A stretch of DNA of 64,000 nt from an uncultured Anaeroplasmataceae bacterium (lineage in GTDB: Bacteria > Bacillota_I > Bacilli_A > Acholeplasmatales > Anaeroplasmataceae), in NCBI GenBank assembly GCA_949840955.1, contig CATKXV010000001.1:1-64000 (forward strand). The letters are read 5' to 3'. Within the stretch, counting starts at the first letter, position 1. The number at the start of each line of letters is the position of its first letter. Positions 41,974 to 49,818 of this stretch are shown in pieces. The position numbers and the translations under genes were made by a program. The notes under the pieces were generated by a model. The model had not been told where the DNA came from. It saw only the letters and a list, made by a program, of their open reading frames with translations, and did no database searches.

Positions 41974-42002
41974 TTGATTTGTTACAGTTGTTACAGTATA
42001 AT
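41974..42002 (+). promoter_or_regulatory. Promoter of the GntR-ABC operon with direct repeats in the spacer
   Basis: TTGATT at 41974-41979, a 17-bp spacer, and TATAAT at 41997-42002. The spacer contains GTTACAG twice, separated by TT, a candidate repressor site. Confidence 0.7.
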
Positions 42003-42017
42003 AAAAGTGTGAAAGAT

Positions 42018-42383
42018 ATGGAAATCAAAATTACAACAAAACAATCTATCTATTTGGAATTGGCTGAAAAGATAGAATCTTTAATAAAGTTAGGTGTTTA
42101 CAAGGAAAATGAAAAATTGCCATCTTGTAGAAAACTTGGAGTTCAACTGGGCGTAAGTCCAAATACGGTTGAGCGTGTTTATTCCTTATTAGAAGAAAGA
42201 GGTGTAATCTATAGCTTACCTAAAAAGGGAATTTTTGTTAAAGGTTCACAATCCAAGTATGCTTTTCGAAATGAGATTATACGAACTTTAGAGCATTTTA
42301 AAGAGAATAATGTTACACAAGATGAGTTAGAAGAATATATCAAATATGTGTATAAAAGTAAAGGAAGCGATAATAATGATTGA
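42018..42383 (+). CDS. GntR-family regulator, YtrA subfamily
   Basis: A 121-aa repressor: winged helix-turn-helix (SIYLELAEKIESLIKLGVY, LPSCRKLGVQLGVSPNTVER) with only a short dimerisation tail. This is the YtrA type that controls ABC transporters. The in-frame GTG at 42009 is the alternative start. The promoter -10 ends at 42002, so the 5' leader is at most about 10 bases and no good Shine-Dalgarno is visible, suggesting near-leaderless translation. It overlaps the ATPase gene it presumably controls. Confidence 0.85.
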   Translation: MEIKITTKQSIYLELAEKIESLIKLGVYKENEKLPSCRKLGVQLGVSPNTVERVYSLLEERGVIYSLPKKGIFVKGSQSKYAFRNEIIRTLEHFKENNVTQDELEEYIKYVYKSKGSDNND

Positions 42384-43266
42384 AATTAAAAATCTGACGA
42401 AGAGCTTCGATGGAAAAATAGTTTTAGAGGAAATTAACCTCACTATTCCAAAAGGGAGCATTTTTGGATTAATCGGAATTAATGGTGCAGGGAAATCCAC
42501 ATTAATGAGAATTATGACAACTGTATATAAGCCCGATTCTGGTGAAGTTCTATTTGAGGGAATAAGTCTTTTTGAATCTAAGGAGATTAAGAAAAAAGTA
42601 TTCTTTTTACCGGATGAACCTTATTATTCTTTAAATGCATCAGTGAAGTCATTACTTCAGCTATATCAATCTTTTTATAAGGACTTAGATAAAGATAAGT
42701 TCTATTATTATATGGATAAATTTGATTTAGATCCAAACAAAAAAATAATTAATTATTCAAAAGGAATGAAAAGAAGATTTTTTATCTGTATAGCTTTAGC
42801 GTGTAAAGTTGAATATATTATTTTAGATGAAGCTTTTGATGGACTTGATCCACTTGCTCGTATTGAATTTAAAAATATGATTACGGATATTTATGAAGAA
42901 TATGAAGATATGACAATTATTTTATCTTCTCATTCTTTAAAAGATTTAGAAGATATTATTGACTCTTTTGCTATCTTAGATAACAAAAAAGTTATTTCTA
43001 GTGGGAATACAAATAATCAATTTGAGCAATATATTAAGTATCGACTTGCTTTTAAAGAGAACAAAGTTCAGCAGAACTTTGATTTTCTCAAGCCTATATC
43101 AGTGAGTATAGAGAATAAGATAATTGAATTAGTATTTAAAAAAGTAGAATCCATATCTTATTTAGAAGAACTTCAAAAAATGAAACCTGTATTTATAGAG
43201 GAGATACCTATTAGCTTTGAAGATTATTTTACGACAATAATAAAAGAAAGCGGGTATATAAAATGA
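42376..43266 (+). CDS. ABC transporter ATP-binding protein (YtrB/EcsA-like)
   Basis: A 296-aa ATPase. Walker A GINGAGKST near residue 36, Walker B IILDEAFDGLDP, switch His in LSSHS. The signature is YSKGMKRR instead of LSGGQ, common in YtrB/BcrA-type exporters. The ATG at 42376 lies inside the regulator's last codons with AAGGAAG 8 bases upstream. A C-terminal domain of about 80 residues follows the nucleotide-binding fold. It functions with the permease that overlaps its stop. Confidence 0.9.
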   Translation: MIEIKNLTKSFDGKIVLEEINLTIPKGSIFGLIGINGAGKSTLMRIMTTVYKPDSGEVLFEGISLFESKEIKKKVFFLPDEPYYSLNASVKSLLQLYQSFYKDLDKDKFYYYMDKFDLDPNKKIINYSKGMKRRFFICIALACKVEYIILDEAFDGLDPLARIEFKNMITDIYEEYEDMTIILSSHSLKDLEDIIDSFAILDNKKVISSGNTNNQFEQYIKYRLAFKENKVQQNFDFLKPISVSIENKIIELVFKKVESISYLEELQKMKPVFIEEIPISFEDYFTTIIKESGYIK

Positions 43267-44291
43267 AAGATGTTTTCAAGTACGAATTAAAAAGAAGTAT
43301 GCCTTTTTTTCCGATATTACTAGGTGTTGGAATTGTCATTTATTTCTTTGTTTTATTAGGAAGTTATTTTGTATCTGTGAGTAGTTTTACGGGCTTTATA
43401 GGTTATTTTACTTTTGCAAGTATTCTTTTATTAATATTCTATAATTTTGGATACAACAAAAAAAGAATTTCCTTAGATTTATATTATGCATTGCCTGTTA
43501 CGCATAAGGAATTATTTTTAGCAAAGTACTTATTTACTTTGGTAGAGATTGTTATTATGTTTATTGTCTTGATGCTATGTTCCTATGTATTTGCTGGATT
43601 GTTAAGTGTTGGAATATCCTTTAGTGGAGAGCATATTTATCTAAAGCATACAGAATTATTGCAGATATTTTACGCAATATTAATTCAACTTATATCAGGA
43701 ATAAGTTTAATGAATGTAATATTATTGTTTTTTAATAGAGCAAATCATTATATAGATGCCATTTTATATATTTTGATTATACTTTTTATCCCTAAAATTC
43801 TTTTAATGAACATAGCCTATATCATTGAACAGACCCAACTCAATGACTTATGTAATTCTGCATTAGATTTTGGATTATATACTATGCTAGGTAGTTGGTG
43901 CAAGTATTATGTATGTAATACATCTGATAATTTTTATACCTTTAATACAGCCTTTGGATTGATTATTACTACAGGGTGTGGCTTATCATTTATCCCACTT
44001 TATATTCATGCAAAAAAATCATTTGCAGAAAAGGTAGAATTACCAGATACAAAAATATTTGGGTATAAAATCCTAATACCAATATTAATTGTATTAGTTC
44101 TCATTTATTTTAGTCTAATAGTGAATTATATCCCTTTAAATCTAATATTATTAGGAGTAGTACTATTACTGCAATATGGTGGTTATGTACTTTTTGAAAG
44201 AACAATAAAGATATCAAAAATAAATTTAATATTAATTGTATCAACCATAATTTTAGGATTGATATTAATGTTTTCTATTAATATAAATTAA
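43263..44291 (+). CDS. ABC transporter permease (ABC-2 like, with YtrA-type system)
   Basis: A 342-aa membrane protein with about 8 hydrophobic segments: FPILLGVGIVIYFFVLLGSY, YFTFASILLLIFYNFG, and the rest spread evenly to the C-terminus. The N-terminal segment ISLDLYYALPVTHKELFLAKY is typical of ABC-2 permeases acting on peptides or cell-envelope stress. ATGA overlap with the ATPase gene. It may export or resist an antimicrobial peptide, or serve the peptidase-lipoprotein pair downstream; the substrate is not visible. Confidence 0.85.
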   Translation: MKDVFKYELKRSMPFFPILLGVGIVIYFFVLLGSYFVSVSSFTGFIGYFTFASILLLIFYNFGYNKKRISLDLYYALPVTHKELFLAKYLFTLVEIVIMFIVLMLCSYVFAGLLSVGISFSGEHIYLKHTELLQIFYAILIQLISGISLMNVILLFFNRANHYIDAILYILIILFIPKILLMNIAYIIEQTQLNDLCNSALDFGLYTMLGSWCKYYVCNTSDNFYTFNTAFGLIITTGCGLSFIPLYIHAKKSFAEKVELPDTKIFGYKILIPILIVLVLIYFSLIVNYIPLNLILLGVVLLLQYGGYVLFERTIKISKINLILIVSTIILGLILMFSININ

Positions 44292-44372
44292 TAATATAAT
44301 TTTAAATCCATTAGAAAGCTTTTATACTAGTGATAAATGTTTAAAAAATTTTAAACAAGGGAGGTAATAAGT

Positions 44373-44414
44373 ATGAAACTTCGATTACTTGTTAGTATGT
44401 GTTTTTTAGAATAA
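44373..44414 (+). CDS. Possible 13-codon peptide with a strong Shine-Dalgarno
   Basis: AAGGGAGGTAATAAGT precedes the ATG. The frame encodes MKLRLLVSMCFLE and stops. It starts like a signal peptide and could be a leader peptide, a tiny hydrophobic peptide, or the truncated 5' end of an older secreted-protein gene. The next real gene starts 78 bases after its stop with a similar GGAGGT site. Confidence 0.3.
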   Translation: MKLRLLVSMCFLE

Positions 44415-44491
44415 TTTAATGTATTTATCTTTAAAAGATTATTCAAACGCAAAAAAACGGTAACTATTTCAATAAGAAGATGGAGGTAAAT

Positions 44492-45745
44492 ATGAAAAAA
44501 TTATTGATTTCAGTATTCGCTTGTGGTCTTGCAGTTCTTACTTTAATGGGAACAGGATCAGTTAAAGCAAACGCACAAACTTTTGAATTTGATGAAAATT
44601 CCTCAAAAACTGTGCAATTGAGCAGTAACTTAACTGCGATAGAAAATAAGAAGCAAAGAGTCAATTTACTTAATTTGATACAATGCCATATTGATTATGC
44701 AATGGAAGATGACGGACAAAGAGAAATTGATAAAGTCAAGGAATTAAAAGATTTCACAGGTTCTATATACACTTTGTTTGAATTAAATCCAGTTGGATAT
44801 ATAATTTATCACAATGATTCAGGTATAGTATTTGAATATGCTTCAAAAAGTGAATCTCCATATTTAGGTTATAATGATAATTTATATTATGGTGGTATGA
44901 TGAATTATTTTTATAAAGAAAATAATACGTATTATAATACTCTTATCAAGTATGAAATTGTTCAAGAAGAAGAAAGTCAATATTTGATTGATAATTCTAG
45001 TATTATATATAATAAAAATCTAGAATTACCTGATCAAACTAATTTAGATTTTGTGAATGGTAAAACAGATGTTTTAACGGTAGTCTCATCATGGAAAAAT
45101 GATGTGGAAATAATGCCATTAGCAACTAACGATCAACCTAATATATCCATGGAGGAATTTTTTAAGCCTCTTATATATAGAGATGAAATGGGATATATGG
45201 CTGGTGGGGTATGTGGCTATATAGCTGCAAATTTGGTTTTAGCCTATAATACATTTGCCTATGATGATTCTTTAGTTTCAGATACTTATTTGGATAAGTC
45301 AAATAAAACTATAAAAGGAGATTTACTTACAAGGGAGTTAATTCATCAACACGGGAAAGATCCAGATTCAAGTAATATATCAGGTACAACAGCCGATAGT
45401 ATGGGAGATTGCGTTAGAAATTATTTGAAAAATGTTAGCGGGGGAACTAAATCATGGAAAGTAACAACTTGGTGGGGTAAAATAAATTCTACAGGTGCTA
45501 TCAAGAAAAATCAGCCACCAATTTTGTTCGGTAACATGAAGTATCCTACAAGTAGTAGCAGTACTTATGAAATTATGAATAATGCTACATCTGGGGATGG
45601 AGCTCATGGTAGTGGAAATCATGCGGTTGTCGCTTATGGCTATACAAACTCTAAATATCGAGTGCATTATGGCTGGTCTGGTTATTCGGATGTTATTCTA
45701 AGTTATAATGCCATTGGTGGAACTATGATTTTGAGTTATTTTTAA
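44492..45745 (+). CDS. Secreted papain-like cysteine peptidase (C10/streptopain-like)
   Basis: A 417-aa exported protein: signal peptide to about residue 28 (VKANAQ), a propeptide-like region of about 180 residues, then a papain-fold catalytic part. GGVCGYIAANLVLAYN gives nucleophile Cys241 followed by a helix. GSGNHAVVAYGY gives His377, and the downstream HYGWSGYSD carries the usual aromatic and Asn/Asp region. This resembles streptopain (C10) and related C39-like putative cysteine peptidases. The ATG at 44492 is preceded by GGAGGT. The next gene is a lipoprotein that could be its inhibitor or partner. Confidence 0.75.
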   Translation: MKKLLISVFACGLAVLTLMGTGSVKANAQTFEFDENSSKTVQLSSNLTAIENKKQRVNLLNLIQCHIDYAMEDDGQREIDKVKELKDFTGSIYTLFELNPVGYIIYHNDSGIVFEYASKSESPYLGYNDNLYYGGMMNYFYKENNTYYNTLIKYEIVQEEESQYLIDNSSIIYNKNLELPDQTNLDFVNGKTDVLTVVSSWKNDVEIMPLATNDQPNISMEEFFKPLIYRDEMGYMAGGVCGYIAANLVLAYNTFAYDDSLVSDTYLDKSNKTIKGDLLTRELIHQHGKDPDSSNISGTTADSMGDCVRNYLKNVSGGTKSWKVTTWWGKINSTGAIKKNQPPILFGNMKYPTSSSSTYEIMNNATSGDGAHGSGNHAVVAYGYTNSKYRVHYGWSGYSDVILSYNAIGGTMILSYF

Positions 45746-45776
45746 TAACATTAATTTGGAAAGGAAAGTTAGTTAT

Positions 45777-46433
45777 ATGAAAAAATATATTTTATGCTTA
45801 CTATTTTGTTTGGTTTTATTAGCGTCTTGTGTAGCAGGTGGGGGTTCTTCATCAAACACTTTACATTTTAACAATGATATAGGAGAATCTTTTGAAATGA
45901 AATTGTATGTAGAGAAATATATACCTAATGGTCATGGTGGACAATTTACATCAGAAAAGACTCTTCAAGAAATAGAAAAAGAAATTCTTGAAAAAAATGA
46001 GTGTAAAATATCTATTAACGAAAATACTTTAGTAGTAGAGAAGACTATGAGTGAAACATCACAAATAGTTACTATTAGTAAATATAAAGATATTTATATT
46101 TTTGAACAACCTCATATAAGTCTTTTAGAAACTGATGATAAGCATGCATCTGAAAAAGCATCATTTTTTGCTCCAACATTTTACATTGATACAGATAGAA
46201 ATACTCATACACATGATTATCATTTGGTTAAAGATCAATGGTATAAGATTAATTGCTCAGAAGAAGAATATATGAATTTTTATAAAAAAACAAATATGTT
46301 TACAATTTTAGAATCAGATTTCTATACTTTGAATATCAAATCTTCTGTTACAAATCGCTTTGATAAGCAAACAAGCATTCAAATAGAATTTAAAGTTGAA
46401 AACAATTTGACTTACATAAAATATAGTATTTAA
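45777..46433 (+). CDS. Lipoprotein of unknown function, next to the cysteine peptidase
   Basis: A 218-aa lipoprotein: lipobox LLASC (Cys18), a Gly/Ser linker (VAGGGSSSN), and a soluble domain without recognisable family. Extended strand-rich segments (ESFEMKLYVEKYIPNG, SQIVTISKYKDIYIFEQ) suggest a beta-sandwich. The ATG at 45777 has AAAGGAAAG upstream; the longer frame begins with TTG and is not supported. It is 31 bases after the peptidase gene, so the two are cotranscribed. In Streptococcus the C10 peptidase gene is followed by its inhibitor gene, a suggestive but unproven parallel. Confidence 0.6.
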   Translation: MKKYILCLLFCLVLLASCVAGGGSSSNTLHFNNDIGESFEMKLYVEKYIPNGHGGQFTSEKTLQEIEKEILEKNECKISINENTLVVEKTMSETSQIVTISKYKDIYIFEQPHISLLETDDKHASEKASFFAPTFYIDTDRNTHTHDYHLVKDQWYKINCSEEEYMNFYKKTNMFTILESDFYTLNIKSSVTNRFDKQTSIQIEFKVENNLTYIKYSI

Positions 46434-46455
46434 CTAGTTTTCCATTTTTCATACT

Positions 46456-46495
46456 ATCCCCTAGCAAATTCATTATGAAAATTTTGCTAGGGGAT
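46456..46495 (+). terminator. Terminator after the peptidase-lipoprotein operon
   Basis: ATCCCCTAGCAAA (46456-46468) is perfectly complementary to TTTGCTAGGGGAT (46483-46495), 13 bp. Confidence 0.75.
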
Positions 46496-46573
46496 TTACT
46501 TATTTAAAAATATGCAAATTTTAATGTATTACTTTAAGTAATTCGTTAAGGGCTTTCTTTTCTATCTAATCAG

Positions 46574-46690
46574 TAGGAACTTTAGTTCCAACCTTTTTCT
46601 CCTCGGGAAACCCACTGGCAAAATACCTAATTGAGGGGAAGAATATTTATTTCTTAGTATTTATACTAAGTAGTAAATAAGAGGCACTAG
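46574..46690 (+). ncRNA. Candidate structured RNA region
   Basis: Three consecutive pairings with no coding: GGAAC/GTTCC (46576-46580 with 46585-46589); TTCTCCTC (46597-46604) with GAGGGGAA (46633-46640), enclosing GGGAAACCC; and CTTAGTAT (46653-46660) with ATACTAAG (46663-46670). Unlike nearby intergenic DNA it is locally G/C-rich. No known RNA class is recognised. Confidence 0.3.
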
Positions 46691-46706
46691 GTTCGGGGTC
46701 AAACAA

Positions 46707-46781
46707 GCAAGCAGAAACTCTAGTTTTAAAAGTTTAATGCATATAAAATGTAAAAACATATGCATTAAACACCATTCATCT
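46707..46781. repeat. 75-bp palindrome-containing repeat, copy 1
   Basis: Begins GCAAGCAGAA and ends ACCATT-ATCT; nearly identical to 48409-48483 except for nine bases after the start and two near the end. It contains TTTAATGCATAT (46733-46744) and ATATGCATTAAA (46758-46769), a perfect 12-bp inverted repeat. It lies 30 bp upstream of the -35 box of the DUF262 fragment. Confidence 0.9.
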
Positions 46782-46811
46782 TTGCAATACAATTGTATGA
46801 GGTAGTAAAAT

Positions 46812-46840
46812 TTGACTATTTATGCTATAATAATTATATA
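46812..46840 (+). promoter_or_regulatory. Promoter of the DUF262 fragment
   Basis: TTGACT at 46812-46817, a 17-bp spacer, and TATATA at 46835-46840. Confidence 0.45.
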
Positions 46841-46866
46841 TTTTTGCTGAAAGGAAAATAAATAAT

Positions 46867-47196
46867 ATGAAGAATATGGTTTCACTTTCAAAATTATTCA
46901 AAGACAGTATTTTTAGAATTCCAGATTATCAAAGAGGTTATGCTTGGGACAATAATCAATTAAATAATTTTTGGGATGACTTGTATAATTTAACAGAAAA
47001 TAGGTATCACTATACTGGTATGTTATCTCTAAAAGAATTAACTGAAAAAGAATACTCAAAATGGGATGAAGGAGAGAAATGGCTTATTGGTAGTGGTTCA
47101 ACTCCATATTATATAGTTGATGGTCAACAAAGTGTCTTGGCCCTTTTAATTTCACCCAGAGAAAACGATGAGTTGTGGGAAATTAAAATACGTTGA
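46867..47196 (+). pseudogene. Truncated DUF262 (GmrSD-like) gene
   Basis: A 109-codon frame holding the N-terminal DUF262 motif: FRIPDYQRGYAWDNNQLNNF and WDDL, then YYIVDGQQSVLALL, where the usual VDGQQR Arg is replaced by Ser. Complete DUF262 proteins run to several hundred residues with further catalytic motifs. Here the reading frame enters the repeated block at 47157 and stops at 47196. DUF262 proteins occur in type IV restriction systems and other defence systems; this one is very likely dead. Confidence 0.75.
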
Positions 47197-47289
47197 TATT
47201 TTGTGCAATTTCCTTTCTCTGCTTTTTTATTTTCATAGGGCAAACAAATAAAACGACTATATCAATCATACTAAAAATGTCTTAGTAAC
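47157..47289. repeat. Copy B of the divergent 135-bp block
   Basis: Homologous to 37171-37308. CAGAGAAA (47157-47164) pairs with TTTCTCTG near 47214-47221, and GGAAATT with AATTTCC inside it, followed by a T-run, so a large terminator-like hairpin is present. It begins exactly where DUF262 similarity ends. Confidence 0.6.
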
Positions 47290-47423
47290 GCCTATATTCG
47301 TTTTATAATATAAGTATCGTCGTTTTATATATAATGTACTAATACATTCAAAAAATAGTTTTGTATCTTACAACCTTTGTCAGCTATTTACTTTTACAAC
47401 TAACTATAAAAGGAGATGGAAAA

Positions 47424-48152
47424 ATGCAAGAATTTATTTGTCCAATTTGTGGTAAAATTCATATGATTATTCTTTATAAATGTGAATGTGGATATGAGGA
47501 AATTCAACGTCCTTTAAGAGACTATAGCGATTATAATAAAATATTATTTTCAATTTATAAATTTTCAAAAGGAATTTTCAATAAAAAAATAGAATGGAAC
47601 CAAAGCAACTATGATTTAGTCAACTATAGTGATAACAGAATTGGCATTTACGAAATTTATGATGATAGAGCGATTGCTTTTGTTGATTTACAAATAAATG
47701 ATAAAATTATAGAAGCCACCAACGGAATTTTGGCTCTTAACCATAATGTAAAATCATTAATTATTAATGCTGATAACTTAGATAGTGAAATGTTAGATGA
47801 ATCTAATGTAAGAATGTTATTCATAGGAAATAGAGTAAAATCAATCTTATCATTTACCAATGCAAGTTTAAAATATCTTGAGGTTGACAAAAACAATTCC
47901 TATTTTACATCCCAAAATAACGTTTTATTTGATAAGAATATGACGCGATTAATTTTTTATTGTAACCTAAAACCAGATGAAGAATATACTATTCCAGAAA
48001 CCGTCAAAGTTGTAAGTGCTCGAGCATTTACAAGATGTTCACAAAAAGATGACCTCTTGAAAGTAATTCACTGTTCTAAAAATGTTAAATTCGAAGATCC
48101 AGGTTGTACTCCATCGCCATATGAATTTATCAAAATTATTCGTAATAAATAA
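47424..48152 (+). CDS. Zinc-ribbon plus BspA-like leucine-rich-repeat protein
   Basis: A 242-aa protein without signal peptide. The N-terminus has a small zinc ribbon: CPIC at 5-8 and CECG near 22-25. A linker follows, then a BspA-type LRR_5 region (about 100-235) with SLIINADNLDSEML, SLKYLEVDKNNSYFTSQNNV and YTIPETVKVVSARAFTRC. The pattern resembles intracellular zinc-ribbon/LRR proteins of gut Firmicutes, unlike the usual surface BspA proteins. The ATG at 47424 is preceded by AGGAGATGG. Function unknown. Confidence 0.7.
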   Translation: MQEFICPICGKIHMIILYKCECGYEEIQRPLRDYSDYNKILFSIYKFSKGIFNKKIEWNQSNYDLVNYSDNRIGIYEIYDDRAIAFVDLQINDKIIEATNGILALNHNVKSLIINADNLDSEMLDESNVRMLFIGNRVKSILSFTNASLKYLEVDKNNSYFTSQNNVLFDKNMTRLIFYCNLKPDEEYTIPETVKVVSARAFTRCSQKDDLLKVIHCSKNVKFEDPGCTPSPYEFIKIIRNK

Positions 48153-48408
48153 TAAAAATCATGCTTGCTATTCGATTGAATAGATATTGATTTTATTAAT
48201 TCATTATAAGACTCAAGTTGTGTTTTTTAATTTTTATAGAATATTATATAGTCTATAATTTCATTGTTTTTTCCTTAATAAGCTTTAAATCATACCTTTG
48301 AAAATTGAGAAATCCAATATTTTTTATGGTGCTAGTTATCAAAATCGACAGATAGCATTCATAGCATAAATATTTAATATAAAGGTTGTTTTTTGTGGCA
48401 AGTATTTT
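48153..48408. other. A/T-rich intergenic stretch, nothing recognised
   Basis: No open frame of note, no strong hairpin and no clear promoter are visible up to the 75-bp repeat at 48409. Confidence 0.6.
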
Positions 48409-48483
48409 GCAAGCAGAAGATATAGGTTTAAAAGTTTAATGCATATAAAATGTAAAAACATATGCATTAAATACCATTAATCT
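48409..48483. repeat. 75-bp palindrome-containing repeat, copy 2
   Basis: Nearly identical to 46707-46781. Its perfect 12-bp inverted repeat is TTTAATGCATAT (48435-48446) and ATATGCATTAAA (48460-48471). It abuts the -35 box of the Fic promoter at 48485. Confidence 0.9.
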
Positions 48484-48484
48484 A

Positions 48485-48513
48485 TTGACTTTCTGCATAT
48501 AAAATGATATATT
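48485..48513 (+). promoter_or_regulatory. Promoter of the Fic gene
   Basis: TTGACT at 48485-48490, a 17-bp spacer, and TATATT at 48508-48513. Confidence 0.75.
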
Positions 48514-48524
48514 ATATGCAGAAA
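48490..48524. promoter_or_regulatory. Perfect palindrome covering the Fic promoter
   Basis: TTTCTGCATATAA (48490-48502) is perfectly complementary to TTATATGCAGAAA (48512-48524), 13 bp, spanning spacer, -10 and start site. The core TGCATATAAAATG is shared with the 75-bp repeat. It fits an operator for autorepression by the Fic protein's own winged helix. Confidence 0.75.
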
Positions 48525-48537
48525 AGAAGGCTTTAGT

Positions 48538-49587
48538 ATGAAAAAATTTGATTACTCATTTTTAAAAAATGGTTTACTACCTGCTAAATTAGTCAATTTG
48601 ACAAGCGGTATCTATTCATTAAAGACAATGGCTAATTTAAGAAAAGAAGAATATGAGAAAATATTTACTGAGCTTGAATCAATTGCTAAGATTCAATCAG
48701 TTAAAAGTTCAAATGCCATTGAAGGTATAGTGACAAGCGATGAAAGAATTAAAGAAATCATCAATGGCGACAGTGCTCCGTTAAATCATGACGAAGCTGA
48801 AATCGTTGGGTATAGGGATGCATTAAATCAAATTCATTCTAATTATGGACATATTGAATTTTGTGAGCGAGATATTTTGAGCTTACATCAAATAATGATG
48901 TCTTATGCAGGATATGAATATGGAGGAAAATACAAAGATAATGACAATGTCATCATGGAAATTGATCCTTCTGGTAATAGAAAAGTAAGATTTAGACCTA
49001 CACCAGCATCGGAAACAAAAGAAGCAATGGAACAATTGACTTTGGCTTATGCTGATGCAAGTAGTGATGCCAACATCAACCAACTTCTTTTGATCCCTTG
49101 TGTTATTCTTGATTTTTTGTGCATTCATCCATTCCGTGATGGAAATGGTAGAATGTCAAGACTTCTTTCTTTGCTGTTGCTGTATAAAAACGGATTTGAT
49201 GCTGGTAAATATGTATCATTTGAAGAACAAATCAATAATTATAAAGGTTATTACTATGAAGCTTTGAGATTATCTTCTGATAAGTGGGCTGAAAATGGAA
49301 ATTCCTATTTTCCATTTATTGAGAATTTTTTATCCACACTTTATATGTGTTATAAAGAGCTTGATAAGAGATTTGCAGTTGTAAATGGTGGTAAAGTAAC
49401 GAAGAAAGCAAGAATTGAAGCAACCATTCTCAATAGTTTAATACCAATATCAAAAGCTGAAATATGTAAAATTCTTCCTGATGTTAGTCCAACAACAGTG
49501 GAATCGGTGTTAAGTGCAATGTGTCGTGAAGGTTTAATAATAAAAATTGGAGCATCAAGATCAACAAGATATATAAGAAATAAATAA
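48538..49587 (+). CDS. Fic-family protein with C-terminal winged helix
   Basis: A 349-aa Fic protein, predicted to transfer AMP (or another nucleotide part) to protein hydroxyls. The active motif HPFRDGNGRMSR is intact at 197-208 with catalytic His197. SSNAIEG near 57-63 is the inhibitory (S/T)xxxE(G/N) motif on the N-terminal side, giving a class II Fic with Glu62. The C-terminus (about 285-349, ISKAEICKILPDVSPTTVES) is a winged helix typical of Fic proteins that bind DNA. AGAAGG is 7 bases before the ATG. The palindrome in its promoter supports autoregulation. Confidence 0.93.
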   Translation: MKKFDYSFLKNGLLPAKLVNLTSGIYSLKTMANLRKEEYEKIFTELESIAKIQSVKSSNAIEGIVTSDERIKEIINGDSAPLNHDEAEIVGYRDALNQIHSNYGHIEFCERDILSLHQIMMSYAGYEYGGKYKDNDNVIMEIDPSGNRKVRFRPTPASETKEAMEQLTLAYADASSDANINQLLLIPCVILDFLCIHPFRDGNGRMSRLLSLLLLYKNGFDAGKYVSFEEQINNYKGYYYEALRLSSDKWAENGNSYFPFIENFLSTLYMCYKELDKRFAVVNGGKVTKKARIEATILNSLIPISKAEICKILPDVSPTTVESVLSAMCREGLIIKIGASRSTRYIRNK

Positions 49588-49818
49588 AAACAAATACGAT
49601 TATTACAGCAATTATTATTTACGAATTTAAAATTTGAAAGAAAGATAAAATAACGCAAAATAAAGAAATAGAAAAGGGAGAAGACTACTTTGAACTTTTA
49701 CAAGATAAAAATATAGAGCAATTTATTTCAATGTTTGAAAAATTGGAGTAATTTAAATCTATAATAAAAAAAGATTGCTAATCAATTCAAGTTGTGCTAA
49801 AATACATTTGGGTATTTC
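49588..49818. other. Intergenic stretch with a short coding-like remnant
   Basis: The frame around 49653-49751 reads ITQNKEIEKGEDYFELLQDK then NIEQFISMFEKLE and stops, with no start or domain. It may be the C-terminal scrap of a lost gene. Otherwise nothing until the riboswitch. Confidence 0.35.

Noticed and set aside
46574-46690. Cobalamin, THF, purine or c-di-GMP riboswitch
   Set aside because: None of the conserved cores of these classes is present, and the region lies far from a suitable gene.
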